Origin: CAZOHG01 sp964579725
GTDB taxonomy: Bacteria; Zhuqueibacterota; JdFR-76; BMS3Abin05
Assembly: GCA_964579725.1 (NCBI GenBank)
Contig: CAZOHG010000057.1
Coordinates: 1-20,254 of the forward strand
Length of the DNA stretch: 20,254 bases
Reading direction: 5' to 3'
Of the stretch, positions 1-8,046 are shown piece after piece. Numbering within the stretch: the stretch's first letter is position 1; the number at the start of each line of letters is the position of its first letter. Under the pieces are notes generated by a model. The model was given only the letters and a program-made list of their open reading frames with translations, did no database searches and was not told where the DNA came from. A program made the position numbers and the translations under genes.

Positions 1-1862
1 TTCCCGTCCACCGCACGTGAGTCGGTTAACATCCAGCGCGTCAAATCGCGGCTCGTCTCCCCCGGGTTTGCCAGTTCAACCCACTCCGGCCAGCCGGGGC
101 GCGGCGCGTAGAGAATCTCATTCAGCAAAACGGTTCCTTGGGGAAATCCTTGGCGCACCACAAACCGCACCGTATTGTTGGCCGGGTTTTCGTCCCCCGT
201 TACGTTCCACTTCGCCTGAAAACGGTGTTCGCCCGGCGGCAGATTGTGAAAAACCACGGGAATTTTTGCGGAATCGCCCGGCAGCAAATCCTCTGGCACC
301 GACTGCGTCTGAATTAACACAGAACCTCCCCCGGTTTGATTTTCCAAAATCCGAATTGACGCGGAAGAAATGGAGCGCCGCCCTTCATTTTTCAGCAGAA
401 ATACGGCTTCGGCGTTTTGCCCGAAGACCGCTCGGAAAATGCTGTCAGCCGTCGCCAAAAAAATGGCCCCGTCTGTTTGCAATGGATTGACAGAATTGGG
501 TCGTCCCGGCGTTCCTCCTTTTACTTTAGAGGCCAGCCACCGGTTGGCAGCTGTTCCGGGCAGTGGAAATTCCACCTTTTCCAGGGAAAAGCCTACAGGG
601 ACTTCCGGCGCGGCGTACGAAACGCTCACCACTTCCCTGCTGGTCGGCTCCCACAGGTGAATCTCGTCCCCCGCATTGTTCAAGACCGGCCAGGCTGCGG
701 GCACACAGGTGCGGTTTTTTAGCCCATTCGGTGCACCCGGGAGGGAATCTTCCGCCACAACCACGTAGCTATCGGGAGGCAATTTCATCGGTTTCGAGAA
801 AAGTTCCACCCGCCTGTCGGTATTTTCGTCGGAAAAGCGCCACCGAAACAGCAGAAGCGTGTCGGCGGTGGTGTTTTTCAACTCCACCCATTCGGGTTGA
901 CCGGGTTCCGGTCTGTACATGATTTCCGTTAAAACAAGAGCCTCCGGTTCAAAGGGCACAAAAACGTCAAAAAAACGGGCGTTGTTTTCAATTTTCTCGT
1001 CAAAACGCCAATCCACTCGCAACAAAAGGGACCAAAACCCCGGAGAAACCTGAAGATCCGGCAACGACAGGTTGACCGAATCACCCGAGGCAAGGGCATT
1101 CCCAAAAGCGATTTGTCCCACCGTTTCCGTTTCTTCGTCGAATCGGCCGTCCACATTTCGGTCCAGGTACAACGTCACGAAAAAATTCGACGCTGTTTTC
1201 AATCCCACGTTTACAACGGTACAGGTGACGCGGAGCCGTTTTTCCGAAAACAAAAGCGCGGAATCAATCGCCACATTGCGAAGCGCCAGGTCTGCCGCGC
1301 GCACACTGACGCTGTTCCAAAAGCCGGGGGTTCCATTAAACACGCGGGAATTTTCCCAATTGCCTTGATTTTTTTTGACAAAAAGATCGATTTTTTCGTC
1401 CGAAAAACCGTTCGGGTTGTCCGTGGAATACCGGTAGCTGTCCACGGTGTCTCCTCGGGCATTGACTAAAACCACCAACTCCGCCACAGAATTGCTCAGT
1501 CCCCCGCTCCCGAAAGATTGGTCGCCAATCGTCACTATTAGAGTGTTTGCGGGAATCAGCGAATCGTATTGCGTGGATTTACCAAAATAGCCGGGATCTA
1601 AAATAAGTGCGAAGCTTCTCGGAGGCAGCCGCAACCCTGTACCGGCCGTCACAATGGCGTCCAGAGATTTTTCATCCCCCACACGCCAACCGCTGAGATC
1701 CACGGAATCGGTTTGACTGGTGTTGAATATTTCAATGAACTCGTTTGTAAATTCGCTTCCAGCCGGATTAAACATGATTTCGGAAAGACGAACCTGCGCC
1801 CAAATCGGCGAAAGCGCCAGTGTAGAAAACAAAAAAAACCAGATGACCGCTCGTTTTTTCAT
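1..1862 (-). CDS. Secreted protein with tandem lamin-tail (LTD) and CARDB-like domains, 3' end beyond window
   Basis: This frame is open from an ATG at 1862 to the left edge, giving at least 620 residues with no stop. It starts with a clear signal peptide (MKKRAVIWFFLF...SPIWA, about residues 1-22). Three lamin-tail domain starts are visible: SEIMFNPAG...NEFIEIFN near residues 26-45, TEIMYRPEPGQPEWVELKN near 311-330, and NEILYAPRPGWPEWVELAN near 578-597. Between them are two stretches of about 110 residues that look like CARDB/Ig-type beta domains (around 185-300 and 457-570; for example VTCTVVNVGLKTASNFFVTLYLD). LTD domains in bacteria occur in large extracellular or surface proteins and are thought to bind other macromolecules; the function here is unknown. 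The start has only a weak GGGGA upstream. It lies 162 bases downstream of the VWA gene and is probably separately transcribed. The C-terminal anchoring or secretion signal is outside the window. Confidence 0.85.
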   Translation of the reverse strand, partial: MKKRAVIWFFLFSTLALSPIWAQVRLSEIMFNPAGSEFTNEFIEIFNTSQTDSVDLSGWRVGDEKSLDAIVTAGTGLRLPPRSFALILDPGYFGKSTQYDSLIPANTLIVTIGDQSFGSGGLSNSVAELVVLVNARGDTVDSYRYSTDNPNGFSDEKIDLFVKKNQGNWENSRVFNGTPGFWNSVSVRAADLALRNVAIDSALLFSEKRLRVTCTVVNVGLKTASNFFVTLYLDRNVDGRFDEETETVGQIAFGNALASGDSVNLSLPDLQVSPGFWSLLLRVDWRFDEKIENNARFFDVFVPFEPEALVLTEIMYRPEPGQPEWVELKNTTADTLLLFRWRFSDENTDRRVELFSKPMKLPPDSYVVVAEDSLPGAPNGLKNRTCVPAAWPVLNNAGDEIHLWEPTSREVVSVSYAAPEVPVGFSLEKVEFPLPGTAANRWLASKVKGGTPGRPNSVNPLQTDGAIFLATADSIFRAVFGQNAEAVFLLKNEGRRSISSASIRILENQTGGGSVLIQTQSVPEDLLPGDSAKIPVVFHNLPPGEHRFQAKWNVTGDENPANNTVRFVVRQGFPQGTVLLNEILYAPRPGWPEWVELANPGETSRDLTRWMLTDSRAVDG

Positions 1863-1909
1863 CGGAATCCCCACAATCCGATTTCGCCCCGGACGGTTGA
1901 GTTCTGAAG

Positions 1910-1926
1910 AAAAAAGCCCCTTTTTT
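1910..1926 (-). terminator. Weak A/T-stem hairpin, possible terminator of the YbbR-TsaD-VWA string
   Basis: Six A and a G face a C and six T across a CCC loop (read on the minus strand as an A-run, GGG, then CTTTTTTC). It lies about 100 bases downstream of the VWA stop and 48 bases upstream of the lamin-tail start. The stem is nearly all A-T, so termination strength is doubtful. Confidence 0.25.
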
Positions 1927-2024
1927 TCTCGGGTTTCCACTTAAACAGAAGCCCTTAAAAAATGGCCAACCGCACCGGATTTGTTTTTTCTCTTACCGAC
2001 AGAAGTTTTTACGGAAGCAAAAAA

Positions 2025-4214
2025 TTACAGCAGGCCCTTTCTGCGGCGAATACTCCATTCAATCGTCAAAAGAAGAACGGCCAGGATTAGCAACACCCAC
2101 ACGTTCCACAGGTTGTATTCCGATTCCGATTTCAACCGCCTGCTGTGCAATTGCAAGTCGGCGGCCAATCGACTTACCTGATTTGGCAAATAAAATTTCC
2201 CGCCGGAGAGAGCACTTAGTTGCCGGAGCAGGCGTTGGTTCATTCGATTTTGTAAAAACTCAATTTGAAATTCCCCGGCTGAAAATTTTCCGCGCGCTGT
2301 TCCCAGTTTCTCCTTCCCTAAGCGAGCTACGCCGAGGTACCGGTAGGTTCCCGGAACCGGAATAGTAAATTGCCCTTCGTATTTCCCGTTTCCCAGGTTT
2401 TCCAAAATAATTTTCGCCGTGTCCCGACCCATTTTAATATTCACTTCGAATTGAGCGTTGTCAATCGGGTGCAGTGCTTTGTCGTACACCTGACCCAAAA
2501 AATGGACAACCTCCCCGGTCCGGTACACGGCTTTGTCCGTTTTCAGTTGAACCGGCTTCGACTCCACGCGGGTGGCAAGCCAGCGGGCTGCTCGCCCCAA
2601 AAATTGCGAAAGAACCCGATTCGTTTTCCCGGCTCCCCACATCATTAAATCCCAGCGCCACACATTCTCAAACAGCAGCGCAATGGATTTTTGGGTTCCT
2701 AACGTTCGCACCAGAAGAAGCGGCTTTCTAAATGAGTCGCTCAGCGGCAATTTGGAACGCCCGGGGTCCACCCTTCCCAGAATTTTGGTGTTCGGCAACG
2801 GGGTGAAATTCTCTAAATAGGTGTCCACAGGGGGAAGATCGTTCCACAAATCTGCCACCGACTCAATATCTTCACCCACTCGCAAAATGTCTTCGCTTTG
2901 CCCTTCGGGCGTCAGTTGAAAATAAACCTGCGCCAATTGCCGAGGCGTCTGTCGGGTGTCAAAGGGCAAAACCGGCTGCAAAATCCGTAATCCAGCCGAA
3001 TTTAAATTTTCACCCTCAATGTACAGAACCGAAGCGCGAGGGGTCACCATTTTCTCCTCCACAAAACGCTTGAGGGGACCGCTCAAAGGCCACCGCGGAA
3101 AACCAACCAAAAAATAGGTGTCGTATTTTTGCGTCTGCCATTTTGCTTGAGGCGGCACCACATACACGCCCCCCTGCTTGCGCTGGGCAACCACCGTAGG
3201 CGCAATATTTTCGTCGTCCTGCAAAATGCGGCGCACAAATTTGACGTCGGTAGAAGGGCCACCGGCCAAAATCAAAACCTTTAGCTTACTCTTCAACACC
3301 TTGACGTAAAAAGTACGGCGGTTGTTCACACCTGTAAATTCCCCTTTTTGAACGGGAACAACCACTTCGTATTTTTGGAAGCCTTCCTGCTGAGGCGTAA
3401 AATAGAGCCGAACGGTTTGCTCCTGCTTGGAAGCCCCCAAAATGAGAGATTGCGCGTCGAGCACACGTCCGCCCTGACGTAAAAGCACGCGAATTTTTTT
3501 TCTGCTAAAGCCGTTTTGGCTCACCACAACGTCCACGGGCACCTTGTTTTTTGCGTACACAATGGCATTGGTCAACAGCCGTTCAACAAGGATGTCCTTT
3601 TTTTCGGTTGAATCGCCCACCCCCACGGTAAAAATCGGCACGTCGTAATTTCGCGCCAGAAAAACCGGATTTTCCCCTACATTGTACAGGCCGTCGGTTA
3701 CAAGAACGACGGCCGAAAAATAGCGTTCGAGCAATGCTTTTCGAACATCCGAAAGCGCCTGCGAAATGTCCGTCCCGTCGTGCGTGTAGCGCAGCGAATC
3801 GGGGTAAAAAGGCTTCAAAGACCTGGCATGATCCCAAAACTGAAAATAATGGACGTTCGCTTTTTGCCTGATTTTTTCAAAAACAGGATTCTGAAGGACG
3901 CTCTTTTCAATTGCAGTGCGCGGTACCCCTGCGTCCCGGATGGTCAGACTACGGGACGTGTCCACCAAAACAGCCACATCCGGTTTTTGTGTAAAATGGC
4001 GAATGATCTTCAAAACGGGGTGTGCCGTCAGCAGTACCACCAGCAGGAGCACCAAAGCTCGCAGAACGGCCAAAAAAATGCGCAGACCTCTGGAAATGGG
4101 CGGCAACGTACGCCGGTAGTACCAAATGGAAAGCAAAACGGCGAAAACCCCAAGCCCCCCTAAAAGCAGCCCATTCCCCTGAACGGAAAGGCCAAGACTA
4201 ACGGACAGGATCAT
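2025..4214 (-). CDS. Membrane protein with VWA domain and GATase1-like domain
   Basis: 729 residues. Two N-terminal membrane segments (about 15-33 and 46-68) precede a von Willebrand A domain with a complete-looking MIDAS metal site: DTSRS at 85-89, a Thr in DGTDIS near 148, and the VTDG Asp at 174. A beta-rich section follows (about 215-310), then a class I glutamine amidotransferase-like Rossmann section starting near KLKVLILAGGPSTD (311 on), another beta domain around 575-650, and a C-terminal membrane helix (about 703-722) with a basic tail. This layout matches large uncharacterised membrane VWA proteins related to BatA/BatB-type aerotolerance proteins, which usually sit beside MoxR ATPases; none is visible here. 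The ATG lies 6 bases after the TsaD stop, and its likely Shine-Dalgarno (GGAGG) lies inside the tsaD end, so the two are probably translationally coupled. Precise role unknown. Confidence 0.85.
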   Translation of the reverse strand: MILSVSLGLSVQGNGLLLGGLGVFAVLLSIWYYRRTLPPISRGLRIFLAVLRALVLLLVVLLTAHPVLKIIRHFTQKPDVAVLVDTSRSLTIRDAGVPRTAIEKSVLQNPVFEKIRQKANVHYFQFWDHARSLKPFYPDSLRYTHDGTDISQALSDVRKALLERYFSAVVLVTDGLYNVGENPVFLARNYDVPIFTVGVGDSTEKKDILVERLLTNAIVYAKNKVPVDVVVSQNGFSRKKIRVLLRQGGRVLDAQSLILGASKQEQTVRLYFTPQQEGFQKYEVVVPVQKGEFTGVNNRRTFYVKVLKSKLKVLILAGGPSTDVKFVRRILQDDENIAPTVVAQRKQGGVYVVPPQAKWQTQKYDTYFLVGFPRWPLSGPLKRFVEEKMVTPRASVLYIEGENLNSAGLRILQPVLPFDTRQTPRQLAQVYFQLTPEGQSEDILRVGEDIESVADLWNDLPPVDTYLENFTPLPNTKILGRVDPGRSKLPLSDSFRKPLLLVRTLGTQKSIALLFENVWRWDLMMWGAGKTNRVLSQFLGRAARWLATRVESKPVQLKTDKAVYRTGEVVHFLGQVYDKALHPIDNAQFEVNIKMGRDTAKIILENLGNGKYEGQFTIPVPGTYRYLGVARLGKEKLGTARGKFSAGEFQIEFLQNRMNQRLLRQLSALSGGKFYLPNQVSRLAADLQLHSRRLKSESEYNLWNVWVLLILAVLLLTIEWSIRRRKGLL

Positions 4215-4220
4215 AGGAAA

Positions 4221-5240
4221 TCACGCCTCCCGGGTCAGGGTCGGGAGTTTGAGCGAGGGGTCGGCATCCAATGTCAGCGAAGACTCGACACCGCGTTCTA
4301 AATAATAGTGGCCGGCACGGGCAATCATTGCAGCGTTGTCCGTGCAAAATTCGGGTCCGGGCAGAAAAATCTGCACCCCCTGCTGTTTTCCCAAATTTTG
4401 AAAAGCTTCTCGCAAAGCGGAATTTCGGGCTACGCCGCCGGCCAAAGCGAGCCGTTTGTAGCCCAATTTTCTCAGGGCTTTCTGCGCTTTTCCCACCAAA
4501 ACATCTACCACCGCCTGTTGAAAACTGGCCACCACGTCGGCCAAATGCTCTCGTACAAAAGAGCCGGGGTGTGCTTCCAGATAGGTAATGACTGCTGTTT
4601 TCAGACCGCTGAAACTGAAGTTCAGATTGTCTTTTCCCATCCAGGCGCGCGGGAATTTCACAAAATCAGGGTTCCCCTGCCGAGCCAACCGATCGATTTC
4701 GGGTCCGCCCGGGTAGGGAAGGCCGAGCAATTTGGCGACTTTGTCAAAAGCCTCACCGGCGGCATCGTCAATGGTTTTGCCCACAATAAAATAGTGCCCC
4801 CATTCTCGAACGTCCACCAATTGGGTGTGCCCTCCGGAAACAACCAACACTAAAAAGGGCGGTGCAATGTGGGGGTGGTCCAACAAATTGGCAAAAATAT
4901 GTCCCTCAATGTGATTAATGCCCACGAACGGTTTGTGCAAACCGGCTGCCAAAGCCTTGGCCACGTTCAGCCCCACCAAAAGGGATCCAATGAGCCCGGG
5001 GCCGTACGTCACGGCAATGCCTTCAATGTCCGATTTCCGCAAATTGGCTTCTTCAAGGGCTTCCGTCAAAATGGGGAGAATCGCCTGAATGTGTGCCCTT
5101 GAAGCCAGCTCGGGTACCACTCCCCCGAATTTTTTGTGCACGTCCAATTGGGACAAAACCACGTTGGACAACAAGCGTCCGTCTTCCACGACGGCCGCAG
5201 CCGTTTCGTCGCAGGACGACTCAATTCCCAGTACTTTCAT
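4221..5240 (-). CDS. tsaD: tRNA N6-adenosine threonylcarbamoyltransferase TsaD
   Basis: 339 residues, the usual length for TsaD/Gcp/Kae1. The enzyme transfers the threonylcarbamoyl group from threonylcarbamoyl-AMP to A37 of ANN-decoding tRNAs in the cytoplasm, working with TsaB and TsaE. Family hallmarks are visible: MKVLGIESSCDET at the start, PELASRAH at 43-50, the metal-binding NHIEGH (His110, His114), VSGGHTQL near 135-141, GGPEID at 178-183, NFSFSGLKTA near 207-216, and FCTDNAAMIA with Asp301. The ATG abuts the TAA of the YbbR gene with no intervening base; a GGA about 9 bases upstream, inside the YbbR end, may serve as ribosome binding site. It is followed after 6 bases by the VWA gene. 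TsaB and TsaE are not in this window. Confidence 0.97.
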   Translation of the reverse strand: MKVLGIESSCDETAAAVVEDGRLLSNVVLSQLDVHKKFGGVVPELASRAHIQAILPILTEALEEANLRKSDIEGIAVTYGPGLIGSLLVGLNVAKALAAGLHKPFVGINHIEGHIFANLLDHPHIAPPFLVLVVSGGHTQLVDVREWGHYFIVGKTIDDAAGEAFDKVAKLLGLPYPGGPEIDRLARQGNPDFVKFPRAWMGKDNLNFSFSGLKTAVITYLEAHPGSFVREHLADVVASFQQAVVDVLVGKAQKALRKLGYKRLALAGGVARNSALREAFQNLGKQQGVQIFLPGPEFCTDNAAMIARAGHYYLERGVESSLTLDADPSLKLPTLTREA

Positions 5241-6191
5241 TTATTTTTCCGCAATTATTTTAAATGTGTGTGGGAAAGCGTCAGAAAATCGTGTTTCGGG
5301 AGGCAGTTCGATAATTGCCTTGTAATCATTTCCGTGCTTCGGTTTCTGACGGTAGTCAATAAAAACATGAATGTCTTTTGCCTGAATCGTGTCCAGTAAA
5401 TCAATTCCACCCTCAATGGTAACGGAAATGGTGGACGGAATCACCCGCAACTTTTTTCGCCGCGGTGCGTGAATGAGATTCACCGGGATGTCGTGAATGA
5501 CCTTTTCCCCTAATTGCTGCACATTCACAAAATACGAAATGCTCTGGGGCGAAACTTTTAGATGTTTATTTTCAGGAACCTCAACGCGCACGCGCCCTTT
5601 TAAATCCGAATTTACGTGACTAAAAAACAAAGGTTTGGTTCGAAGCGACTTCAGGGTGTCCACCACACTTCCCGGACCCGAAACCGTGACTTTTCGGGGA
5701 TTTAATTGAATCCCTCCCACAATGGTGTACCCGGGATCCAACTGAATGTTCAGCGCCGAAATAACCGGCACTTCTCGCTCCAGGCGGCGCTCCAACTTGA
5801 AAATAACCGTGTCGGGAGAAATAATTTGCAGCACTTCCACAGACAATCCCGACGGAATTCGCACCATTTCCGGGCGCAGGCGGAAAATCGCCAGCCGTCG
5901 AAATCGCGACAAATTGAGTGGAATCTGCTTGTCGGCTCCGCGCAAGGCCAGGAGGGAACGTCCCTTCCCCCGAAATTTCACTTGCGCCTGCTTCGGATAA
6001 TCGTTGACGACCAGGTACCCCTTCCGCACATTGACGGGCACAATTCGGACGGGGTAGACGTACTCGTACGTGTCCTGACTGGACACGTAAAGCCAGATAA
6101 AAACGGCAAAAACGAGCATAAAAATCTTAACCTGGTAGTTGGCAACAATTTTTTTAAGCCAATTGATTTTCATCTCCGAATTTAAGCACAC
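5241..6191 (-). CDS. YbbR-domain membrane-anchored protein
   Basis: 316 residues. An N-terminal membrane anchor (KIFMLVFAVFIWLYV, about 22-36) is followed by three repeated beta-rich YbbR-like domains of 80-90 residues, starting near TYEYVYPVRIVPVNV, REVPVISALNIQLDPGY and VIHDIPVNLIHAPRRKK. YbbR proteins are extracytoplasmic; in Firmicutes one (CdaR) is paired with the cyclic-di-AMP synthase CdaA. No cdaA is visible next to this copy. The coordinates use a GTG start with GGAAAAGA just before it; an in-frame ATG at 6173 (MKINWLKK) would give a more typical 310-residue protein, but its GGAG directly touches the start codon, so the choice is open. The stop codon is immediately followed by the tsaD ATG. 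Confidence 0.85.
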   Translation of the reverse strand: MCLNSEMKINWLKKIVANYQVKIFMLVFAVFIWLYVSSQDTYEYVYPVRIVPVNVRKGYLVVNDYPKQAQVKFRGKGRSLLALRGADKQIPLNLSRFRRLAIFRLRPEMVRIPSGLSVEVLQIISPDTVIFKLERRLEREVPVISALNIQLDPGYTIVGGIQLNPRKVTVSGPGSVVDTLKSLRTKPLFFSHVNSDLKGRVRVEVPENKHLKVSPQSISYFVNVQQLGEKVIHDIPVNLIHAPRRKKLRVIPSTISVTIEGGIDLLDTIQAKDIHVFIDYRQKPKHGNDYKAIIELPPETRFSDAFPHTFKIIAEK

Positions 6192-6375
6192 TCTTTTCCG
6201 AAGTCAACAGCGGCAAATCCAAAACCTCACAGCGTTCCGACAAACCCTTTCTGCCGTACTTAAGAAAAAATCAGCTTTTGCCCCAATTGAAGGCGTAAAT
6301 CTTCCCGAGAATTTCAAGGCTTCTAAAAATACCCCTAAATTTCCCGGGGAAAAGAGTCGTTGCGTTCAGCGCCGA
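6192..6375. other. 184-base intergenic gap, no gene seen
   Basis: Between the zinc-ribbon stop and the YbbR start. It contains a 13-base perfect palindrome around TTTCCCGGGGAAA and a poor promoter-like pair on the minus strand (TTGGGG-N17-TTAAGT). I see no convincing terminator, so readthrough from the zinc-ribbon gene into YbbR is possible. Confidence 0.4.
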
Positions 6376-6603
6376 TTAAGGGGTTCGATTTTTCTTTTCG
6401 TAGCGGTGTCTGGGTCGTTCTTCCTCGGTCGTTCGCCCGTAACTCACGTCCCCGTTGTCAATCCGAATGGTAAAACCGCATTCGGGATTCGTGCACACCC
6501 AGGCCTTGTACCGAATAGTAGCCCCGTCTCGCCCGTAATCGGACAAAGGAACAAGAACACCCGTCGAACATTTGTGACACTCCGGGAACACAAATTCTTC
6601 CAT
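6376..6603 (-). CDS. Small zinc-ribbon protein
   Basis: 75 residues from the ATG at 6603. Four cysteines form a likely zinc site: CHKC (Cys9, Cys12) and CTNPEC (Cys37, Cys42), separated by a 24-residue beta-hairpin-like stretch, with a basic hydrophilic tail (EEERPRHRYEKK). This spacing resembles zinc ribbons, but I do not recognise a named family. A GTG 12 bases upstream also reads in frame, but GGAGG (6609-6613) sits 5 bases before the ATG and overlaps the GTG, so the ATG is preferred. It has a plausible promoter of its own and lies upstream of YbbR-tsaD. It could be a nucleic-acid-binding or regulatory small protein; function unknown. Confidence 0.7.
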   Translation of the reverse strand: MEEFVFPECHKCSTGVLVPLSDYGRDGATIRYKAWVCTNPECGFTIRIDNGDVSYGRTTEEERPRHRYEKKNRTP

Positions 6604-6620
6604 CCTCACCTCCACAGGTT

Positions 6621-6643
6621 TTTACTCCACACGGTAGAGTAAA
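6621..6643 (-). promoter_or_regulatory. Perfect 7-bp inverted repeat in the zinc-ribbon leader
   Basis: TTTACTC and GAGTAAA are separated by 9 bases, ending 17 bases before the zinc-ribbon ATG and just upstream of its Shine-Dalgarno. As RNA it would form a short hairpin with a 9-base loop; as DNA it could be a repressor operator. No T-tract follows, so it is not a standard terminator. Confidence 0.4.
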
Positions 6644-6691
6644 GTTAGCGGCTAAGCAATTGGCGGGTGCGTAAAAACGTCCCCCACCCCT

Positions 6692-6707
6692 TTTCAATTG
6701 TTTGAAA
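6692..6707. promoter_or_regulatory. Inverted repeat at the predicted transcription start of the zinc-ribbon gene
   Basis: TTTCAA-TTGT-TTGAAA is a perfect 6-bp inverted repeat with a 4-base spacer. It overlaps the downstream edge of the predicted -10 box and the expected start site, the classic position of a repressor operator. No regulator gene is nearby. Confidence 0.35.
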
Positions 6708-6734
6708 TTTAAGCAATTTTTCACAGAAAATCAA
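6706..6734 (-). promoter_or_regulatory. Putative sigma70 promoter for the zinc-ribbon gene
   Basis: On the minus strand TTGATT (6729-6734), a 17-base spacer and TAAATT (6706-6711). It would give a leader of about 95 bases before the zinc-ribbon ATG, containing both nearby inverted repeats. Confidence 0.45.
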
Positions 6735-7014
6735 CAAATTTCAGGAAAACTCTTTGCCACTCATTGAATTCAACTTGAATCGGTTCTTTCCTGCTTCGAA
6801 AGTTTCTCCATTGGGAATTAATTTTTTAAAATGGTGATTTTTTTGATTTTCAAAAGATTTTCCTTTTCCCCAAACCTGAGGTGAACGTCTACCCCAATAA
6901 ACGTGCAGCCCCTTTTCCGCAAACCCGTGCACACATTTTTCCCGCGCTCGCCGGTTCACCCTAAAACTAAAATCGCACCCTAAAAATAGAGGGAGAATTT
7001 CTTCTTAAAAAACA

Positions 7015-7043
7015 TTGACCTTTTCGCTCCGAATTGTTATATT
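7015..7043 (+). promoter_or_regulatory. Putative sigma70 promoter for the SDR gene
   Basis: TTGACC (7015-7020), exactly 17 bases, then TATATT (7038-7043). The start site would be near 7050, followed by GAGG (7057-7060) six bases before the ATG at 7067. This is the strongest promoter match I see in the window. Confidence 0.65.
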
Positions 7044-7066
7044 AGAAAAAACAGACGAGGCCAACC

Positions 7067-8038
7067 ATGAAAATCGCACTGACGGGCGCCACCGGATTTG
7101 TGGGCAGCCATTTGGTCGAATTCCTGCTCGAAGAAAATCTTCCCCCTACTTGTCTCATTCGCCAGACGAGTAATTTGCGGTGGCTTCCGGCTGAAAAATT
7201 GGAATTTGTAACGGGCGATTTGAACGCCCCAGAAAGTCTGCGGCCCTTTGTAGAAAGCGCTGACTGGGTTTTCCACCTCGCCGGTTTGACCAAGGGGCGA
7301 AACGAGAAGGAGTATTTCCTGGCCAATTACGAGGGCACCGTTCAATTGGTGCGAGCCATTGAAAAATACAACTCAACCCTCAACCGCCTCATCTTCGTCA
7401 GCAGTCAAGCGGCTGCGGGCCCCAGCCCCGACGGGACACCTCTGAAGGAAACCGACCCGCCCCGGCCGCTTTCCGCCTACGGGCGCAGCAAGCTAAAAGC
7501 GGAGATTTTCTTGCGGCAGACCGACCTGCCCGTCACCATTGTGCGTCCTCCGGCCGTCTACGGCCCGCGTGACCGCGATGTGTACGCAGCGTTCAAAATG
7601 GTGGCCAAAGGGATTTTGCCCGTTTTGGGAAAGAACAAAATCCTAAGCCTTGTCTACGTAAAAAATCTGGTTCACGCTCTGCTTTTGGCCGCCCGGACAG
7701 AAACCGCTCTTGGTGAAACCTACTTCGTCAGCGACGGCCCTCCCGTAAGCTGGGAAGAGGTAACCGACCTGATCGCACAGGCTCTGGACAAGCATCCCCT
7801 CAAAATTCCAATTCCGGAATGGTCGCTCGTTATTCCGGCGGAAATTTCGGGCCTCTTGGGCCGAATTTTAAACCGCCCTATGTTGCTGAACCGCGAGAAA
7901 ATCCTCGAAATCAAACAACATTACTGGACAGTGGACATTTCCAAAGCGGAGAAAGAGCTGAGGTACAAACCCAAATGGAACACCGAACAAGGTGTTCGGG
8001 AAACCGCCCGCTGGTACAGAGAAGAGGGGTGGCTGTAA
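7067..8038 (+). CDS. NAD-dependent epimerase/dehydratase (extended SDR)
   Basis: 323 residues and the only plus-strand gene. The N-terminal Rossmann motif GATGFVG (7-13; GxxGxxG) binds NAD(P), and the extended-SDR catalytic residues are visible as Ser112/Ser113 in VSSQAAAG, Tyr138 and Lys142 in YGRSK. Other family signatures are FHLAG (69-73) and RPPAVYGPRDRD. It probably acts in the cytoplasm on a nucleotide sugar or a sterol-like/isoprenoid-like substrate; the exact substrate cannot be read from the sequence. The start is supported by GAGG six bases upstream and by a good promoter. It ends 8 bases from the convergent stop of the exported winged-helix gene, so transcripts from the two strands probably meet here. 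Confidence 0.9.
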   Translation: MKIALTGATGFVGSHLVEFLLEENLPPTCLIRQTSNLRWLPAEKLEFVTGDLNAPESLRPFVESADWVFHLAGLTKGRNEKEYFLANYEGTVQLVRAIEKYNSTLNRLIFVSSQAAAGPSPDGTPLKETDPPRPLSAYGRSKLKAEIFLRQTDLPVTIVRPPAVYGPRDRDVYAAFKMVAKGILPVLGKNKILSLVYVKNLVHALLLAARTETALGETYFVSDGPPVSWEEVTDLIAQALDKHPLKIPIPEWSLVIPAEISGLLGRILNRPMLLNREKILEIKQHYWTVDISKAEKELRYKPKWNTEQGVRETARWYREEGWL

Positions 8039-8046
8039 ATCCCCTC

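Larger units (their letters stand above)
6616..7066. other. 451-base AT-rich divergent intergenic region
   Basis: It separates the minus-strand zinc-ribbon/YbbR/TsaD group from the plus-strand SDR gene. It holds two predicted promoters, one for each direction, and two inverted repeats, described separately. A 72-codon GTG-started frame on the minus strand (6741-6959; contains HVYWGRRSPQVWGKG) has no clear ribosome binding site and no recognised domain, so I do not call it a gene. No tRNA or other structured RNA is recognised. Confidence 0.6.

Noticed and set aside
6741..6959. 72-codon GTG-started minus-strand frame in the intergenic region
   Set aside because: No ribosome binding site at the start and no known domain; low coding evidence. 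It might be a remnant of a repeat, but this cannot be shown from one copy.
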